Shown here in pieces: positions 6,848 to 7,776 of a stretch of DNA of 7,776 nt. How positions within the stretch are numbered: the first letter of the stretch is position 1; each line of letters opens with the position of its first letter. Both the position numbers and the translations under genes were made by a program. The stretch is from positions 1-7,776 of the forward strand of contig JAFVDC010000155.1 of the NCBI GenBank assembly GCA_017478685.1, given 5' to 3'. This stretch comes from Bacteroidales bacterium. GTDB taxonomy: Bacteria; Bacteroidota; Bacteroidia; Bacteroidales; UBA932. Under the pieces are notes generated by a model. The model searched no databases and was not told the DNA's origin. It saw only the letters and a program-made list of their open reading frames with translations.

Positions 6848-6880
6848 CAAAGATAATATATGGCGGAAATGCTGGTGCAA
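6848..6880 (-). promoter_or_regulatory. Possible second promoter facing the M64 gene
   Basis: TATCTTTG (6855-6848 on the minus strand) is identical to the -7 boxes of the tRNA and M64 promoters. The nearest -33 candidate is TTG at 6880-6878, at a 22-bp spacing, slightly longer than usual and inside the end of repeat copy B. It would give a 5' leader of about 280 nt for the M64 gene, or a separate small transcript. Confidence 0.35.
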
Positions 6881-7009
6881 GTTAAAGTGTTTAGGGTGAG
6901 GAGTTTACAGAAACTTCTACCAGAACTTTTTCTGGTAGAAGTTTCTGTAAGTGATTGAGTGAATGGTTGTTAGCCTCCACCAACGGGGGAGAAATATAGT
7001 GGAGGGGGC
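6874..7009 (-). repeat. 136-bp repeat, copy B, directly after the dipeptidase gene stop
   Basis: It aligns gap-free with 2629-2764 at about 85% identity. On the minus strand it begins 7 bp after the TAG stop of the VanX-type gene, the same position and orientation that copy A has relative to the M64 gene. The small inverted repeat CTCCACC-AAC-GGGGGAG (6975-6991) is conserved with the same mismatch and a different loop. Confidence 0.9.
6905..6950 (-). repeat. Perfect 21-bp hairpin of repeat copy B
   Basis: The arms 6905-6925 and 6930-6950 are exact inverse complements (21 of 21 pairs) around a 4-base loop. The arm begins TTACAGAAACTTCTAC. No T-run follows on either strand, which argues against a simple intrinsic terminator. 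It may instead block 3' exonucleases, act as a processing site, or be the palindrome of a mobile REP-like element. Confidence 0.95.
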
Positions 7010-7016
7010 TCCATGG

Positions 7017-7776
7017 CTATTTTTCCTTGATGGGGAAGGTGAAGTAGGTGCTGGGGAAGGGTTCGTCCTTCAGGGTGAAGTGCCACCACTCGGAGTCCAG
7101 GGGCTTGAAGCCGTGGGCGAGCATGGCGCGCCGGAGGATCATGCGGTTTGCAAACTGCTCCGGGGTGATGCTTCGGCCGGCAGGGCTCTTGGAGTTATCG
7201 CCTGTGTATTCCCCTGTTTCAGGGTTTCCGCAGAAATCGGGATGGCTTTCCGGGCCGAACCAGTCGAAGGTGCCGCCCATGTCCACTTCCTTTTCCGTGG
7301 CCATGTCGAAGAGGGTCAAATCCACGGTGGAGCCGCGTGTGTGGCCGCTTTTTTCCATGATGTACTCCTGGGCGAAGAGGACGCTCTTGTCAAGGTCCGG
7401 GTAAAAGTAGGGCTTCATTGCCACGTCAGGGATATCGGCCGCCCAGCGGACAAAATGGTCTACGGCTTTCTGGGGCCTGTAGGCGTCGTAGATTTTCAGG
7501 CGATAGCCCTGCGCCTTTACGTCGTCGCTGACGGCCTTTAGGGCTTCGGCCGCCTTTTTGGTAAGGAGGGCTGTGGGCTCAAGGTAGCCGTCTATGCGTG
7601 CGCCCACAAAGTTGTAGGTGCCGTAGTAGCGGATTTCCAGGATTGCGTCCGGGACGGCCTGCGCCAGCATCACGAATTCACTGGAGTCCTCTGTGGGCGG
7701 GACCGTTTTTTTGCACTCACAGCCAGTAAGAAGGACCGCCAAGACGGCGGTTATTGCCATGCCGAAAAATCTTTTC
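7017..7776 (-). CDS. VanX/DdpX-family D-alanyl-D-alanine dipeptidase, predicted lipoprotein (start just outside window)
   Basis: Peptidase family M15D. Residues numbered from the Met at 7760 give the full VanX active-site set: Arg95 (YDAYRP), zinc ligands His140 and Asp147 (SGHTRGSTVD), catalytic Glu224 and zinc ligand His227 (EWWHF). The Arg-His spacing of 45, His-Asp of 7 and Glu-His of 3 are those of VanX (R71, H116, D123, E181, H184). It would hydrolyse D-Ala-D-Ala. A lipobox (LTGC, Cys14) predicts a lipid-anchored envelope protein. The frame stays open upstream of Met7760, reading KRFFG, and base 7776 supplies a G, so the true start is probably an ATG at 7778 giving MKRFFGMAITAVLAVLLTGC. 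No vanH, vanA or vanRS-like gene is visible, so a role in peptidoglycan dipeptide turnover is likelier than glycopeptide resistance. Confidence 0.92.
   Translation of the reverse strand, partial: KRFFGMAITAVLAVLLTGCECKKTVPPTEDSSEFVMLAQAVPDAILEIRYYGTYNFVGARIDGYLEPTALLTKKAAEALKAVSDDVKAQGYRLKIYDAYRPQKAVDHFVRWAADIPDVAMKPYFYPDLDKSVLFAQEYIMEKSGHTRGSTVDLTLFDMATEKEVDMGGTFDWFGPESHPDFCGNPETGEYTGDNSKSPAGRSITPEQFANRMILRRAMLAHGFKPLDSEWWHFTLKDEPFPSTYFTFPIKEK

Noticed and set aside
2629..7009. CRISPR array or ordinary IS element
   Set aside because: There are only two repeat copies, 4.2 kb apart, and no transposase or cas gene lies between them. The gene between them is a lipoprotein peptidase.
6963..7541. 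192-residue plus-strand ORF opposite the dipeptidase gene
   Set aside because: The minus-strand frame holds the complete VanX active site; the plus-strand frame starts inside repeat copy B and matches nothing.
7017..7776. Vancomycin resistance operon
   Set aside because: Only the VanX-type dipeptidase is present. The neighbours are a repeat and an unrelated peptidase, and Gram-negative bacteria commonly carry such dipeptidases for cell-wall turnover.

Overview
The window looks like chromosomal DNA from a gut- or rumen-type member of the Bacteroidota, probably Bacteroidales. Three things point there: promoters of the TTG-19-TAnnTTTG type (the same -7 octamer, TATCTTTG, occurs before the tRNA and before the large peptidase gene), gene starts without Shine-Dalgarno sequences, and a large lipoprotein built from tandem BACON domains, an architecture typical of this phylum. 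Genes are GC-rich with many GCC/GGC codons; the 6.56-6.87 kb intergenic stretch is clearly richer in A+T. No species can be named.

Layout. All four protein genes are on the minus strand and one tRNA is on the plus strand. Right to left in transcription order: (i) 7776-7017, a VanX-family D-Ala-D-Ala dipeptidase lipoprotein whose start codon appears to lie 2 bases beyond the window edge; (ii) 7009-6874, a 136-bp repeat carrying a perfect 21-bp hairpin; (iii) 6873-6563, an AT-rich regulatory region with a good promoter, a 9-bp inverted repeat at the predicted start of transcription, and a three-copy AGACAAAT motif cluster just upstream of the -33 box; (iv) 6562-2768, a 1264-residue lipoprotein with five BACON domains, two EF-hand/LRR modules and a C-terminal M64 metallopeptidase domain; (v) 2764-2629, a second copy of the 136-bp repeat; (vi) tRNA-Ser(GCU) on the plus strand at 2478-2566 with its own promoter and terminator; (vii) 2359-1670, a YhhN/TMEM86-type membrane protein; (viii) 1689 to the left edge, a TPR/Sel1-repeat protein that overlaps the preceding gene by 20 bp and is cut by the window edge.

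How it fits together. The dipeptidase and the M64 protein are both predicted lipid-anchored zinc peptidases at the cell envelope, but each seems to be its own transcription unit. The YhhN gene and the TPR gene overlap and are very likely co-transcribed. The most unusual signal is the duplicated 136-bp element: each copy begins 3-7 bp after the stop codon of a different, unrelated minus-strand gene, in the same orientation, with about 85% identity and no indels, and with a long hairpin that has no U-tract. This looks like a mobile or dispersed 3'-UTR element rather than an ordinary terminator. A second notable point is the HExxGH (not HExxH) zinc motif in the M64 domain.
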